DNA of 64,000 nt from Ornithodoros turicata (GCF_037126465.1 NC_088203.1:81378168-81442167), one strand, 5' to 3'; positions 1 through 12,500 are shown, numbered from the stretch's first letter. Translations and numbers: made by a program. Notes: generated by a model not told the origin, from the letters alone.

Positions 1-1611
1 GAATGCAGCACGTTGTCTTAGACCGGACCATGCCTCCTCAGAAAAATCAGGTATCCGCCCCTGTATAGACGTACACTTAAAGTTAGAGTTTATTGGGTGT
101 AAAGCTACGTCGATGAGTGCTTGCGATTTATTTCGAGTTAACGTGGCAAGCATATCGATAACTGCGCGGTGCTTTCCACAGAGCATACCAGAAAAGATAG
201 GCTTCGCGCGTGGTACGTAGTAGCCAGCTTCCACGTTGGTGGTGCCAATTTCTCCACGTTTTTCTTCTTTTTACTCACTCACTCACTCGCGCGCTACCTG
301 CCCTGCGCATGAATATTGGACGTGCGACACTTTCCCTAATTACATGAAGATCATCGGTGCGAATATTGAGGAGAAACACACTTCCCGAACCAGCGGTTCG
401 TGACGCTACACCAAGTCACACGACTGAATAACTAACTCAGCCTTCGATTGAATCGATTCGTCGTCTTGCGCCGCTGGAACCCGTGTACATGTTTGTAGAT
501 CATGAACGTTCCTGACATCATTAAGAAAAACAATACATAAATTATGTGCAGTTTGGTCCACTCTGCAATTTCAGTGAACGCAAGATACGCTTCTGGTATG
601 GAAACTCTTGAGCACATTGTTCTTTATGAGAATATCGCCTATAAAAGCCATTGCACATTCGTCGAAGTTTGTCACATGCGTGTACACAATAACTGATCGG
701 CGCGTGCTGGATTTTCCAGGGAGTTTTGTGATTTGAATTGCGCAGTGATAAGACGGCGTGCCGTGTGCAGAGGTTCCGTTGCACGTTAGAGAACCCTCAG
801 ACATGGACAAACAGATTTACCCACAGATCGACCACTGTGGCTGATGTAGACGACGACGACCGGGCTATGACTGAGCGAGGCTCGTGACCTGCTGATTCAT
901 TCGTCAGCTGATCCACAGGTTCACAGCTGATCAGCAGCTGTTCTTCAGCTGTTCCCGGAGAGCTGGTCATTAAACGCTCTGCCAACGTGAACTCGGCCTA
1001 ATTCCTATTCTAGTAGCTTTGCAGTTACTATACAGTGGCGTCGCTCATAGCCACCCGCGACGTAAAGGCGTGAATTGTCGCCATTACAATGATAACACAC
1101 GTGGTTTAGGAAAAAATGTTTGGTATGGCCACCCTCTGCTGCCGGACTTGAACTAATCAGGGTGTTTGAGCATTCCTGAACGGACTTTCAGTCCTGACTG
1201 AATAGGGAATGCAAAACAAAATATCAGTGCCCCTGACGAGGACTGTTTTTTATTTGCTGGGTTGTGCCCGTCACTATGGCCCGGAACTCTCTTACTCGCC
1301 CATATTCAACATACACCCGCAGACTCGATTCTTCAGCAAAAGTTTGGATGGAGTTTCCTATTCCACCGAAGAATAACAGTGGAAATTCAAACTGATGATC
1401 TTCATCTAATTAGGGAAACTGTCACGGGTCCAATATTCTTGCGCCGAGCAGGTAGCGCGCGGAGCCTCTTCTTCCTGGTTTGGTTCGCGAGTCTGGCGCT
1501 GAGAGCTTCTCCCGTACTTATCGACATGCTTGCAAAGTGAACCCGAAAGAGGTGACTAGCAGCTATCGACGTTGCTTTATGCCCAATAAACTGCCACGAT
1601 GGGAGAGAGTA
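1..1611. other. No gene recognised
   Basis: No coding exon was recognised. A CTCACTCACTCACTC run lies near 274. A stretch at 1040-1060 with CGCTCATAGCCAC faintly matches the SINE 3' end. The missing 3' exons of the DIP-like gene were searched for here on the minus strand and not found. Confidence 0.6.
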
Positions 1612-2614
1612 CAATCTTAACTCGGTACCCTTTATTGTAACTTTTAGTGACGTGTAAACTCTATAGAGAAGTCGATATCAAAATATCGTAAAGGGTACAC
1701 GCCCGATACCTCTATTTAGAGGTTATTGTAGGAGCAATAGAAGTTACTTCCGAGTTCAACCCAAATCCAATCGTCGTAACTTATAAATATACCCTTTATA
1801 GGGACGTTTTACAGCTAAACGCGTTTGCATTTCCTTTGTTCGCTTTCCGTGCTTGTTTACAAAGTAACCTTTATAAACGGTACTGCTCAAGAGTTACTGT
1901 GTTCTCGTTCTAGCCGCACACTTAATAAGAGAGTCTGTCTGTGCAACGCGGTTCAACACCGTATGTACGTGTGTGTGTGTTGCGTACCTTATTTACTTAA
2001 TCCTTTGTCATCCTTGTGTTTTACTTCTTCATGTGCCTCTGATATACCAAAGTCGCTTTGCTGACGTATCATTCTCAGATATCGGGAAGGAATAGGAACG
2101 TTTTCGACGTACTGATGGGGAGTTTCAACAACGTGAGGACTGTAATGAGTATACCCCGTTGAAACAGAATGCCGTTCACCGTTCGTATTGTGACATCCGC
2201 ATGCTCCTGCCTCTGCTGTAGTGCCAGGTTTTCCAATTAAATAATAAATATTTTCCAGTTCATTTGTTGTGCAAGTAGTGATCGTTTTTCGCCACTGGAT
2301 ACCTCTAGATGAATTAGGTACACATGCTATATATAGGTTGCAAAACGCAGTTTGCGTTTTGCACTGATGAGAGCTGATTTTCAGCACCATTTGTTGTGTA
2401 GCGTTTGTGAAGAGGCATGCGTTTTAGAGGCAGCCCCCCATACCTGGCCAAACCGTAACTTTTATATCTGTGCGGCGGGTAGGAGACAGTAACCTCTATT
2501 TATACGTGATATGTGTAACGTTTATAGAGGGTATTGCCCATAGGTTACAGGGTAACTTCTGAAATAGAGGGTAAAAATTTTTACCCGTTACTAGACGGTA
2601 GTAGATTTAGAGTG
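1612..2614 (+). mobile_element. Candidate 1-kb MITE of GTAAC/TATAGAGG repeats
   Basis: Outer words CAATCTTAACTCGG (1612) and, inverted, CACTCTAAATCTACTACC (2614) are flanked by TA. Both ends are rich in GTAACTT, CTATAGAG, GGGTA and TACCC words (1620-1800 and 2450-2600). These resemble the element at 54175-54455. A 133-codon minus-strand frame (2390-1989) lies in the middle, with no recognisable family. Confidence 0.4.
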
Positions 2615-2898
2615 TAGGCATACGTCCAAACAGGAAATGATCCCGGATTTTTCTGAGTGGGAGATGGGGCAGGTATAGGTAGGTATGGGGCAGGTATAGG
2701 TATAGCATACCATGTACACTTCCTAAAATCAATTAAAGCACTCTATGATTTAAAAGATTGGGGGTTTGGGGACATGTGGACCTCGCTCCAGTTTTGATAA
2801 CTGTTACACCTTCAAAGGAATAAAGATGATGACAGGAAGCAACGGAGCATAAAGTAGATAAAATGTGCAGGTACTGCAAACGAAAGTCAGATCTCTGA

Positions 2899-2902
<4 letters not shown>

Positions 2903-2929
<27 letters not shown>
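2903..2929 (+). repeat. (TG)n microsatellite
   Basis: About 13 TG units lie next to the LINE tail at 2930. Confidence 0.95.
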
Positions 2930-3040
2930 TTGTGGGGAAGGGGGGAGTAATGGCAGGGTCGGGGCTCGTCGTTGTTGGCAACACAGAAGTTGGCGTAGTC
3001 ACGACTATAGCAAAAAAGAAGAAGAAGAAGAAGAACACAA
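2930..3040 (-). mobile_element. LINE 3' tail, same family as 28640-33480
   Basis: On the minus strand a TTC-rich run is followed by GCTATAGTCGTGACTACGCC and then a GC-rich end rich in CAACAACGACGAG. The LINE at 28640-33480 ends with the same GCTATAGTCGTGAC block near 28690. Only the last 100 bp remain. A (TG)n microsatellite abuts it. Confidence 0.5.
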
Positions 3041-3423
3041 AACAAAAAGAAAGTATTTATCTCTGAAGTATTTATGTTAGTGCTTCTCCCACGCCCAATT
3101 AAAACCGAAGTAAAACGGCATCATATAGCTTCTTGGTACGAGACACACTTGTTGGCAAATGATCATAGATAATGCACTCACAGGTATACATGTCATAGAT
3201 TGCGTAAAATATTTGTACGTTTGCCTTGTTGTTGGGGCTGACTGGTAGGTCCACACAAAACAGGATCGCTGTCATGAACACTAAACTCCTATTTTTCTCA
3301 GCAGTGCTTATTGAAAGGCACGCGAAACCGTTCGTAACGCTCCGTCACAAGACCTCTTTTTTTTTCTTACTGTACGTTGGTGTAAAATATATATGTGTAA
3401 CAAATGCCACATATGGAACTCAC

Positions 3424-3600
3424 TGTCAATAGTGGACTGTGCAGCCTGCCAGTTTCCAACGGAGAGTGGTTGGCCATCTTCTCTCCGCCACGTGATCTGC
3501 GGTGCGGGATAGCCCTTCGCTCGACAGACCAGTGTCACGTTGGACCCTTCTCGAACAAGAACGTCGGAGCTGCTCTGGGATCCCACAATGTCTGGTGGAA
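3424..3600 (-). CDS. DIP/lachesin-like Ig protein, exon for first half of Ig domain 2
   Basis: This internal exon encodes about 58 residues beginning in the hinge between Ig1 and Ig2 (VPPDI) and running through the B and C strands of Ig2. It shows NVTLVC with the first domain cysteine, then KGYPAP and the core tryptophan in ITWRRED, all typical of Drosophila DIP proteins and lachesin. NVT is a possible N-glycosylation site. The acceptor is CTGCAG at 3606-3601, and the exon opens with TT, which completes the valine codon started by the single G ending the exon at 6733-6940. The donor is GTGAGT at 3423-3418, leaving phase 1. The other half of Ig2, with its second cysteine, and Ig3 are not visible in 1-3423. 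In the family these are GPI-anchored or secreted neuronal surface proteins that bind Dpr partners. That role is inferred from the family, not shown here. Confidence 0.85.
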
Positions 3601-6600
3601 CTGCAGTCATGTAAATAATAAATAATGCTCGCAATAACGATTACGCAAATTTACTTCGAAGATGGCGTACCGCACTCTTACGACTTATTTGGGATGGTTA
3701 ACATCATGTGAAGGTATTAACAAGAGTGCACCAGTGCCCTTACCGCGGCTGAAAGATAGTCATCCTAATACGCTATACAGGTAGGTCACGAGAGTTCGCA
3801 TCCATCTATAGCTACCTCCTTTCCCAGTTTGTGAAGGCTCTTTCCTCGGGGCTTCAAATACGGACAGAAGGAGTTCGAGATGGACCCTGCTTGGCCAGTC
3901 GCGTGGTCTCTTCTGTTCGTCTCCTCTCATGCGCGGGATACACACTGTCGTAGCCGTGTTGGCCATTGCATTTGCGACAACCTCAGGACGTAACCCAAAA
4001 ATGGCGAAGCTTAGAGATAGATACATATTTGAGAAACTTTCACCGCGTTGTGTCAAGTTGTTTTCGAAACATAGTTGCTCACCCTGCCCTGACGATCACG
4101 TGACAGTTGTGGACGACATCGTTGAGCCCGTACGCCCTTCAAAAAACTAAACCAGTATCCCTCGAGACCTACGGTCGCCTATAGGACTCGCGTTTTTTGA
4201 TCGTGTATTTCTTGCCCCACAAACCAAGAAATAGCTCACTGAACGTGTTCTTAAGCTTACCTGCAACTAAGCTAAGAAAACAGCGCGCGCCGGTCGCAGC
4301 AGAAAGTTTACAATGCCGCTGTATGACGACGCTGTTATAGTTCGCACGAAGTTGGTCGTCCCGGTGGCAGATTACTGATCTAGATTCGCCATTACAACCA
4401 ACCAGATTGTAGGAATCTAGCCCATAGCGACTATTTCCGCTTTCTCAGTTCTGTGCAACACGATGAAAGGAGAACGATTTGCAGCTGGTAATAGTCATTG
4501 ACAGACTTTTCAAGCATGTGTCCCATTTGGCAGACATTGCATTCGTGTCCTTCTGCTTCCTTCTTTATTGTAACTTATTGCACGCAATACATCCTGGGGG
4601 TACACACCGTACGATCTTTTTATTTTATTTTTTCAATTCCGTGTTAGCACCGCGAAGCAACATTGGCTATGAGCGGCGTACATATTCCTATGACGGGCTT
4701 GTTGATAATTAATTAACGCCACAGAGAATCAATAGGCCTTCGTTGGTCTACAGCTGTGCTTGTTTGCTGTTAGAAGTACATATGTGTATACGACTATATG
4801 CAATGCGTGCAAACTGAAGTACAAATATGCGTAATCTTACGACTGCATCTACATATTATGTACAATCTATACCAATCAATCAATGTTGGTGACTAGACAA
4901 GAAACAGGAGCAGAAACGACTGTACGTGCTCCCTACTAGATTTCGTTCTCTGCAATACGATCGGCGAGGGTTTGCGCCTAACTAGCAATAATCGAAGTTT
5001 TCCCCGGTCCTCCTTCACGTACAAAAGTTCTCATGAAAGCTGACTTCATCCGAGCCTTCATCCAAACGCGTCCCCGGCTTCTTCTCTTTCACTGAACACG
5101 GTTAGACGCCAACCGATGTTCTGTCCACTCAAATTAGCTCAGCGAAGCGTGGCAGCAGCAGCGGTAGGGCGTCTGACAGTCCAGAACAACATGTACCTCT
5201 TTGTACTTTGTCTGAGTCCATAGATTACATTGGGCTCTCTGCCGCTATACTGTTGATCTCATGTGACCTGTCTTCCTCACTTACGCGTCTAATTCCAATT
5301 GGAGGGCATCGAACGCCGGCATGGGTTAAGATATAGCCTTCTTGAAAGGGATGAGGACGAAGAAAAGGTGACGGTTCAGGAAATAGAGCCAGATAGCGTG
5401 GTACATGCCTAGTGATTATCGCGGTGCGACATGAAGTGAACGTGTGCGTCAACGTTGGTCGAGTAACAGAAATAAGGTATTTGTGCGCATCAGGCAAACG
5501 ATACCTCCAATTTCCCTCGCACACGCAAAACGCAAGGTAAATTATACAGCTATCGTCTCCAAGGAGGATTTCGTGCGGACCTAACAGGACATCCAGGTAG
5601 TCCTAAACGTAAACACTATGGTAGAGAAATTCAAAAAGAACATTCCGAAGGAGGGAGTAAAATTATAGGTGGCAAGGAGTACTTGCTAATAGAAGTGCAC
5701 GGTCTAAGCGAGAGGTTTAGGAGGGTCACTGTTTGAGTTGAGGTGCTGGTACGTTGCCTCTTTTTTTTCTTCGGAGTTATAATAACTTAATTGTTAGTCG
5801 GTTGTTGGCTAGATGCAGCTCGCCTCTTCCAATTCTCGATACGTGTCAGAGCAAGATGGAGTAGTGTCGGAACAAGTACGTAGTTAACAAGGCAGCTAAA
5901 GGGGCACAAAAGTGCAAAGATCACTCCTCGCGGAATGCAAGGTGCGGTTACCTTGAGATCGACTCAAAAGGAACGGAATTCATCGGCTGCTTCGTTCGAG
6001 ATTCATGAGCGAAAGGAACCGCAATGGATCTTTTCCGGGTAAGCGTATCCGCATGCGCAGCTACCTGCGAGCGACTGCCATGTTCATTGGGGGGAGATAA
6101 ACGGTTTCAAGGTTACACGGACGTTTGAGGTCGATATTTGACAACGCTTTGTACTGGTAATGAGTACAATGAGCTTTCACTCTTTCCGCATTTTTCTTAC
6201 GATCTTCTCTTGCTACTTTCCCACGCAACGTGCCAGCCGCAAAGCGTCCCCATGTTCATTTGGGGGAAAGATACGATGTTCGACATTGCGCCGCCAAGGG
6301 CGGCGCGAATATGGAAATGGTCCGTTTCCGCTTTCCCTCTCCTTTTCAAGAAGCGCGGCAATGCGAAGAGGCCTGAGATTGGTCTCCTCAGAAGGCCTCC
6401 CGCGACGATTTGACAAATCATTTGAGGAGACCAATAAATGCCCGCTCCACATTGTCGGCTTTCTGTTCACATTGAAAGGCGCGCGAATTGATGGTTTCTT
6501 TCGCTCATAAATCACAAATGACGCAACTGATGGATGTCGTTCCTTTTGTGTTGTTGTCAAGGTAATGGCACTGTGCGAGGATAAATTTTTACTGCCGCTC

Positions 6601-6732
6601 TAACACGTAGTAGTCGTAGTTGTTTGGGCACAGTACATACAGCACCGTCTTCACAATTCTAGATCACATTCCGCTTAAATTGTGCGGAATGGGTGCGAAT
6701 TGCCTGCTGAAGAATACGCTTATACTCCTTAC
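3601..6732 (-). other. Intron between Ig1 and Ig2 exons
   Basis: This 3.1-kb intron runs from donor GTAAGG (6732-6727) to acceptor CTGCAG (3606-3601) on the minus strand. It carries a SINE-tail fragment at 4638-4690. A plus-strand 73-codon frame at 3929-4150 begins with a hydrophobic signal-like stretch, but nothing else supports it as a gene. A duplicated purine/pyrimidine block lies near 6230-6420. The rest holds no recognisable gene. Confidence 0.8.
4638..4690 (-). mobile_element. SINE 3' tail
   Basis: Plus-strand GTGTTAGCACCGCGAAGCAA and TTGGCTATGAGCGGCGTACA match the 3' end of the SINE at 50105-50392. Nothing else of the element remains. Confidence 0.55.
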
Positions 6733-6940
6733 CAAGGACGTCCAGGTACCCTATTTGGCTGAGCATGGGCACGGTGTTGATCTGGCACATGTATCCTCCC
6801 CGATCTGATTCCTGGGCATTTTTGATGACCAGCTCCCAATGCCTGCCGTCCGACTGCGTCAGTTGAACTCGGTAGTTGCGTGTGATGACGCTTTCGTGAA
6901 TTGTCAGGATCGTCTTGCTTTCCACTCGCAACCAGGCAAC
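6733..6940 (-). CDS. DIP/lachesin-like Ig protein, exon for second part of Ig domain 1
   Basis: The exon encodes 69 residues plus one base. It starts VAWLRVESKTILTIH, with the Ig core tryptophan, and passes through VITRNYRV and WELVIKNAQ. It then reaches the DRGGYMCQIN motif (D-x-G-x-Y-x-C with the second Ig1 cysteine) and ends SQIGYLDV. This order and wording is diagnostic of DIP-type Ig1 domains, where WLRV and DRGWYMCQINT are near invariant. The acceptor is preceded by a pyrimidine tract (TTTTCATTGCAAG before 6940) and the donor is GGTAAGG at 6733-6727. The start phase (0) matches the upstream exon at 53193-53299, and the end phase (1) matches the downstream exon at 3424-3600. No stop or frameshift is seen, so the gene is probably functional. 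Confidence 0.9.
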
Positions 6941-8633
6941 CTTGCAATGAAAAAGAAAACATACAAGGTCTGACTTGACTGTGACCAAGACTATAACCAA
7001 CATTATGGAGCGCGACAATTCGCACTGCTCTAGTATTTGTGAGCTAGAAGAGGGCAGTGCAGCGAACGGAGGGGACTGCGCCCTGGCACGGCTGTCTGAG
7101 CAAGTGGCGAAAATAGCGGCGGCGCTGCTATCGCCAACTACAGTGCGCGGCCTGGTCACGGGCATGCTTTGCAAAGCTTGTCGTCTGCGTCTCAACAATT
7201 TTCGAATTGAGATTCTTGTTCTCTTCTATTCTGTAGGACACAATAGATCGTAATAGGTAAGCGCAATAATAATTGGAATTAATTGGTATTATTATTCTGC
7301 GTCTACTGCATGCTATCTGTATGGCGTCTCCATATAGTTGCCCATTGCAGCGACGCCGCTGGCTGGGACGGCGTTGTGGACGTTTTCGGCAGGAGTGAAC
7401 TCGCGACCTTGGGATCAGTACGTGGTGTTACGACCGGCCACCATTTTGGGCAACACTTCGTGTAATCTCTCTGCGGCCAAGGGCGCGCAGCGGGATAAAC
7501 GCCCGCAATCCTCATTCAGGGACTGAAAGGAGCCTGGCCAATGGATAGAACAATGGCGCAACGCAAGGTCTTGAAGAAAGGCACCAGACTCGGCGTCCCG
7601 TGGGAACCGGACTAGTTTCGGGAAGACCAAGACCAGCTTGAAGCCCGTGTCAAGGTTGTTCCCTCGCCCTAAACCTATGCAGGGTGTTTCACAAAAATCC
7701 CTCGCAAAAAAAAACAAAAAAAGTCAGGATGTTTATTTATTTAACAAGCGCATGCAAATGAGAAACTGAGCGGCCAGTTTGTGGCCGGCGCGTCAGGGAT
7801 GCTAACCTAAAAAAAAGTTTCCCGATAGGTGGCGCTGTTTTCAAATTATTCAACCGGGGGATTCTCTAATTCTTGCTTTGACCATGTCACTGTAAATAAA
7901 ATATAGTTGTTCCTTCCCGCGTCGATGCCTCCGTTCGCTACCAAGCCGACTTACAACCCAAGTCGCAACAGTGGACATGATGCCAGCTGATCCACAGAGA
8001 CCGATATTAAAGGCTGGATATTGCTTTTTGGAAATAGCATTATGAACTCGTTCGTGGGTCACCGGGTGCCTGAAATAAATGACGGCAAACGAATGTCGTT
8101 CAAGATGAACCCCAAATAGAATCCAGAAGCGGCGTTTAAGTAGCTTTGCGTTAAGTATTCCGCACAAAGATGCAAAAGAGACGCAGATCCACCATGTTAC
8201 ACTTAAGAACCTTGTAGCTGTAACTTTCGTGTTTTCCTAGGCTAACTTATACGTGAAAGTATAATACTTATATTGACATTTCAGATGTTGTCCCCATAGT
8301 ACTGCTCCAAGCTACGTGTATCACACACAACTTCCAAAAGACACAGACAAGCACGATTACGTTAGCTGTGTTGCTACCGGTGAAGGATTACACAATATAG
8401 TAGGCTCAATCGAATGTCACATTTATCAAGAATATTCTCTGCGTTAGAAACTATAAATATATATATATATATTTCGTGGCGTCACATAAAAGCAACTGAG
8501 TTCCTATACTTGGGTGCTGCCTACTTTTCTAAACGTGGGGGTCATGCAACTGATGTTGATGTTAGCGAAAAAAATAATAGGATGGAACTGACATGAATGC
8601 GTACCATATGATATACCTGAGAAGGTGTGCATA

Positions 8634-8799
8634 CAGGGCGTCCCAGAAAACGTGTCATGCATAATTAAACTTACGTTACATGACATTCACTTCAGCAGGT
8701 GGCAAAAACCTAGTAAGAACAAATGCCGTTGACCGCATGATTCTAGGCGGCGTAGTTTCTTAAGTTATAATTCAAGGACACGTTTTCTGGGATACCCTG
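8634..8799 (+). mobile_element. Short MITE, 166 bp
   Basis: The left end CAGGGCGTCCCAGAAAACGT matches the inverted right end CAGGGTATCCCAGAAAACGT, and both continue with GTC. TA precedes the left end and TGTA follows the right. The interior has no coding potential. Ends of the CAGGGTGTCCCA type are common in mariner-like MITEs. Confidence 0.7.
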
Positions 8800-10849
8800 T
8801 GTACACGTGCTTGCATGTGACACGCACATATAGCGTGTTCTGTGGCGAAGTTCGGTATTTCTCTCTTTTTCTGGCGTACTGCCAAAAAAGTTGCTTCATT
8901 TGGCCTGCATTGTAATTCCAATTCGCCGGGGAACAGCAAAGCAATGTCCAATCTGCACCACATAGAAAAGCAATTCCTGCTGCTGTCCTGTTCATCTTAA
9001 GACTGCTTTTCGAACCCGCCCATTGTCGCCGACTCAATACAGCACCGAGCAAACAAGGGATTGTTACACAGCCCACCGGGAACCCTCAACCCACGACAGC
9101 GACATGCAGAGAACACCAACGCACACGGCTAGGCAGTAGATAACCGTTAGCTGCACCCAACTCGTCCAGCACCTCATTTAACCGGTTAAGCGCACCACTC
9201 AGAAGGTTAAGAACCCGGCAGACATTAAACTAAACGAGCACACCGATTGTTTATCTCTTCTGCCCCACTCCTACGCAATTAGCGGCCAGCGAAAAAGACA
9301 AAAGGGGACTGCTCCCGTTTTTCCTCAGATCCATTGGAACGCAAACGGTTGTTAACCTTTCTGAAACAAGCGAGTCATCAGACAAACGCAGCTTACACCG
9401 AAGAGGCGGAGTCAGCGTAAAATATACGCTTCTATTTTCAAAGCAGGGACACAAGAAGAAGGAGAAAGAATCTCTCGATGGCACACAATCTAAAGAATCG
9501 GAGAAAGATACCTGTACAGAAAAGGCCGAGTGGCTTCTTAGCTTTTTTTCTTTTTTCTTTTTTCGAGAAGACGATAAGAAGAAGGCAAGGCTTTAAAGCG
9601 AGGAGTGCTACGGTAAGCCAGATGCATCAGTGCAGCCGTTTCGTGTCGTCGGGTTCTATTTATGTGAAGATGATGCTTTTTCTTTAGGGAGAAGAGGTAT
9701 TTATTTGTAGGAGCAGTATGTTTTGTGTTGCCAGAATTGGGTGAGCAGCGAGGGGGGTTGGTACGGAGGTACCATTAGAAAGCATTAGCATTCGATGAGA
9801 CGGATAATACGTGTTTTGTTTTCTTTTGTGCACGCATCCGGGATTTTTGCTGCCTCTCTTCCGGGTTGTCGGACGTCAAAAGAAGAGGTCTTCCCAAGGG
9901 GACCTTAAGTAAGGGGTATATGTTGTTTAGCAGGGGGTTCCGTAAGTTTGCTTGTGAGCAATAGATGCTTCGCTGTGTAGGTACACAATGAGTGCACCAA
10001 TAGTCCGTCATGTTATTATATTGAAATGTCTATGTGTCTCTCCATAGTTTAAAGTAAATAAATATTGCTTCTGCGAAACCTCAACACAGGGTCATCTTGA
10101 GTCGGATCGGCAACCTGCACTCAGCGACGACGGCGAGGCCAAGGTGCCAGAGACGGCGTGTGGAGAGAAGTAGAGCACGAGAGTGAACGACGGATGAGCA
10201 GTTGAATCTAGCTTATTTAGTGACTCTAGTTGGAACTTGCATGTCAAACTGGAAGGAATAAACCGCTGAGACTTCCAACTCTGTCGTCTGTTCGCAGAGA
10301 TGGGAAACTTCTTGCACAACGCCCGTATTCTGAAGGCTAGTGTATGCTTGAATAAAGTCGAACAAAGTTTTAAACTTGGGTTTTGCAGTACGCGGAGTTG
10401 TGGCATTCAAGCACTGTTGAACGAAACTGAGGCATTTATGGCAAGGGAAGGTATATAATGTCGCCTAAGGAAGTTTCGCTACGCACCTGGCGATTCCAAA
10501 TGCCAAGAGGGCTTTTGTGGCACCATCGCGTCTGCCGCTTCACTAATCCGTGGCAATTTAGAAAGGTAGCAGCTAAACCTCGAAAACGGAGTACCTCTAT
10601 AGAATCCCGATTACATCAACAACAACAACAACAACATAGATGAATGGATGATGATGATGTGGGATGTTTTCCTGCGTTGAGTGCACGACCGCGATTACAT
10701 CAAGTGTACGCCCAGCTCCGTACAAACATCACAGAAGAGGTGTGACGGTTTGGTATATGCCGAACTCATAATAACTCATGGCCTTACGTCGCGATACAAG
10801 TGTGATCATGAGCGACGCTAGAGTGGTCGGTCTGTGAATTAATTTTGCC

Positions 10850-11165
10850 CACTCGAGGCTTCTTTAACGTGCGCCCAGAGCTCAGCCCACGGCGCACCGT
10901 ATTTAACGTCCCTCGCGGAAGACGGCGTGTCTAAGCAACTTGTACTCCGCCACCAAGTTGACGACGCCCGCGGCCGGTATCGAACCCTCACCTCCCTGAT
11001 CAACCTCAACCTCAACGCTACTCCACTTCAACTCTGCTGATGTCAAGGGTGAGATCAGTAGGTGGACGCGCTGCCAGCTGCCTACAGCAGCCGGTGAGAC
11101 AGAATGCCAACTGGTCTTGTTAGTGTCTAGTCTATCTTGTGGATCGCAAGGAATTTTGTCCATTT
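10850..11165 (-). mobile_element. SINE-like dispersed repeat
   Basis: The plus strand has CGAGGCTTCTTTAACGTGCG, CCCTCGCGGAAGACGGCGTG and CGGCCGGTATCGAACCCTCA, the last an inverted B-box. I know this block as a widespread tick repeat, though the name is uncertain. A poly-T run at 11163-11179 lies at its end, just before mariner A. Confidence 0.5.
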
Positions 11166-11206
11166 TTTTTTTTTTTTTAGTCTAGTTACACTGCGCAACT
11201 ATAATA

Positions 11207-12500
11207 CCAGGGTGGTTTCATAAGTTTCCGGCCCGAGGTAGAAAATGCGCGCGAATTTGAAAATGCGATTAAGGACGCGTGGCGCCATCTGTTGGAGGGC
11301 CGGAGCACCACCCTCAACCCTCTCCATGCTTTTGTCGGTTGGAGAGCGGCATTTCAAACAGCCAGGGTGCACTCTTCAGTTAAAATGAAAAAAATCGAGT
11401 ACCGCGCTGTGATAAAATTCTTGACAAAAGAGGGACTTTCGTCTAAAGAAATTAAAGCGCGACTGGACAACGTGTACAGGGAAGCCTCTCCGTCGTACAT
11501 AACGGTAAAAGACTGGGCTAAGCAGTTTCGACTGGGGCGAGAGTCCATTGAAGATGATCCACGTGATGGTCGTCCAGTGGAAGTGGTGACACAAGAAAAT
11601 TTGTCTCTTGTCGAGGAGGAAGTGCTGAGCGACAGGCGCCTGAGGGTGAAGGAAATCTCAGAAAGGCTGGGGCTTTCCAAAACAACCTTTTTTCGTTTCA
11701 TCGGCGAGGGCCTTCACATGAAAAAGGTCAGTGCGGGATGGGTGCCACGACTTCTCTCGTCAGTTCAAAAGCAACAGCGCGTCGTCTGTGCCAAAGAGTT
11801 TTTGGAGCTCTGTCAAGAGAACGAAGAAGAAATATTGAAGTCAATTGTCACAGGGGATGAGACTATGGTGCTCTACTATGATCCCCTTTCGAAAAAGGAG
11901 TCGATGGAATGCCGCAAACCAGGAGAAGCACCCCCAAGAAAAGCCAAGGTCACACAATCCACAAAGAAGATCATGGCAACAATATTTTAGAATTGTCACG
12001 GGATCCTCCTCATCGACTTCAAAGAGAGGAACACCACAGTGAATGCGACTTATTATGCTTCACTCCTGCACCGACTGCGAGACGCCATCAAGGGAAAGAG
12101 GCGCGGCAGGTTGAGTCGAGGTGTCCAGTTGCTCCAGGACAATGCCCCTCTCCACACGGCTTCCGTTGCCAAGGCTGCACTGAAGGAGTGCGGCTTCGAA
12201 GGAATCCACCACCCACCCTACAGTCCGGACTTGGCACCGAGTAACTACTTCCTGTTCTCAAACTTGAAGAGGGATCTCAGAGGACGGAGATTTCAAAACG
12301 ATAGTGAGGTGCAAGAGGCAGTTTTCCAGCATTTTGCGGACAAAACTTCGGTCTATTTTTTTAAGGGTATAAGAATGCTGGTTGAAAGGTGTCAAAAGTG
12401 CATCGAAGTTAAGGGTGACTATGTCGAAAAGTGATACACTTGTTTCGTCTCTATGACTATTAAAAGTTGGTCGGGCCTGTAACTTGTGGAACCACCCTCG
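11207..12500 (+). mobile_element. Mariner element A, full length, TA-flanked
   Basis: The ends are imperfect terminal inverted repeats of about 30 bp. The left begins CCAGGGTGGTTTCATAAGTT (11207) and the right, read inward from 12500, begins CGAGGGTGGTTCCACAAGTT. Both continue to a shared GGCCCGA. TA dinucleotides flank it at 11205-11206 and 12501-12502, the expected target duplication. The length of 1294 bp is normal for mariner. It holds one transposase frame with a single stop. Confidence 0.93.
11385..12434 (+). pseudogene. Mariner transposase with one internal stop
   Basis: The frame runs 350 codons in one register from ATG at 11385 to the TGA at 12432-12434. It is interrupted only by TAG at 11988-11990 (codon 202), where mariners usually carry the tryptophan of the FWD motif. 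The N-terminus has a paired helix-turn-helix DNA-binding region (residues 1-110), then WVPRLL (119-124). The catalytic region has TGDET (first Asp, residue 158) and QDNAPLHTA (second Asp, residue 252). The third position, in SPDLAPSNYFLF (residue 287), is Asn rather than Asp, at the canonical 34-residue spacing. It normally catalyses cut-and-paste transposition. Here the stop, and perhaps the Asn, should make it inactive. The transcript start is unknown. An in-frame ATG at 11292 is also open, but homology begins at 11385. Confidence 0.92.

Larger units (their letters stand above)
6942..11204. other. Intron sequence, mostly unassigned
   Basis: Apart from the short MITE at 8634-8799 and the SINE-like block from 10850, nothing definite is seen. 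Near 7684 CAGGGTGTTTCACAAAAATC looks like one mobile-element end without its partner. Minus-strand frame 7717-7415 is 100 codons with no recognised family. A GATGATGATGTGGGATG tail lies near 10645. Confidence 0.5.

Noticed and set aside
1989..2390. 133-codon minus-strand frame
   Set aside because: It lies inside a candidate MITE, matches no family I know and lacks splice or codon-bias support. It is noted within that element only.
4479..4712. Hydrophobic 77-codon frame resembling a membrane peptide
   Set aside because: Its last third is the SINE tail at 4638-4690 and the rest is T-rich intron.
9478..9687. Short frame following a phenylalanine-rich run
   Set aside because: It reflects a T-rich tract (9540-9560). 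No conserved motif.
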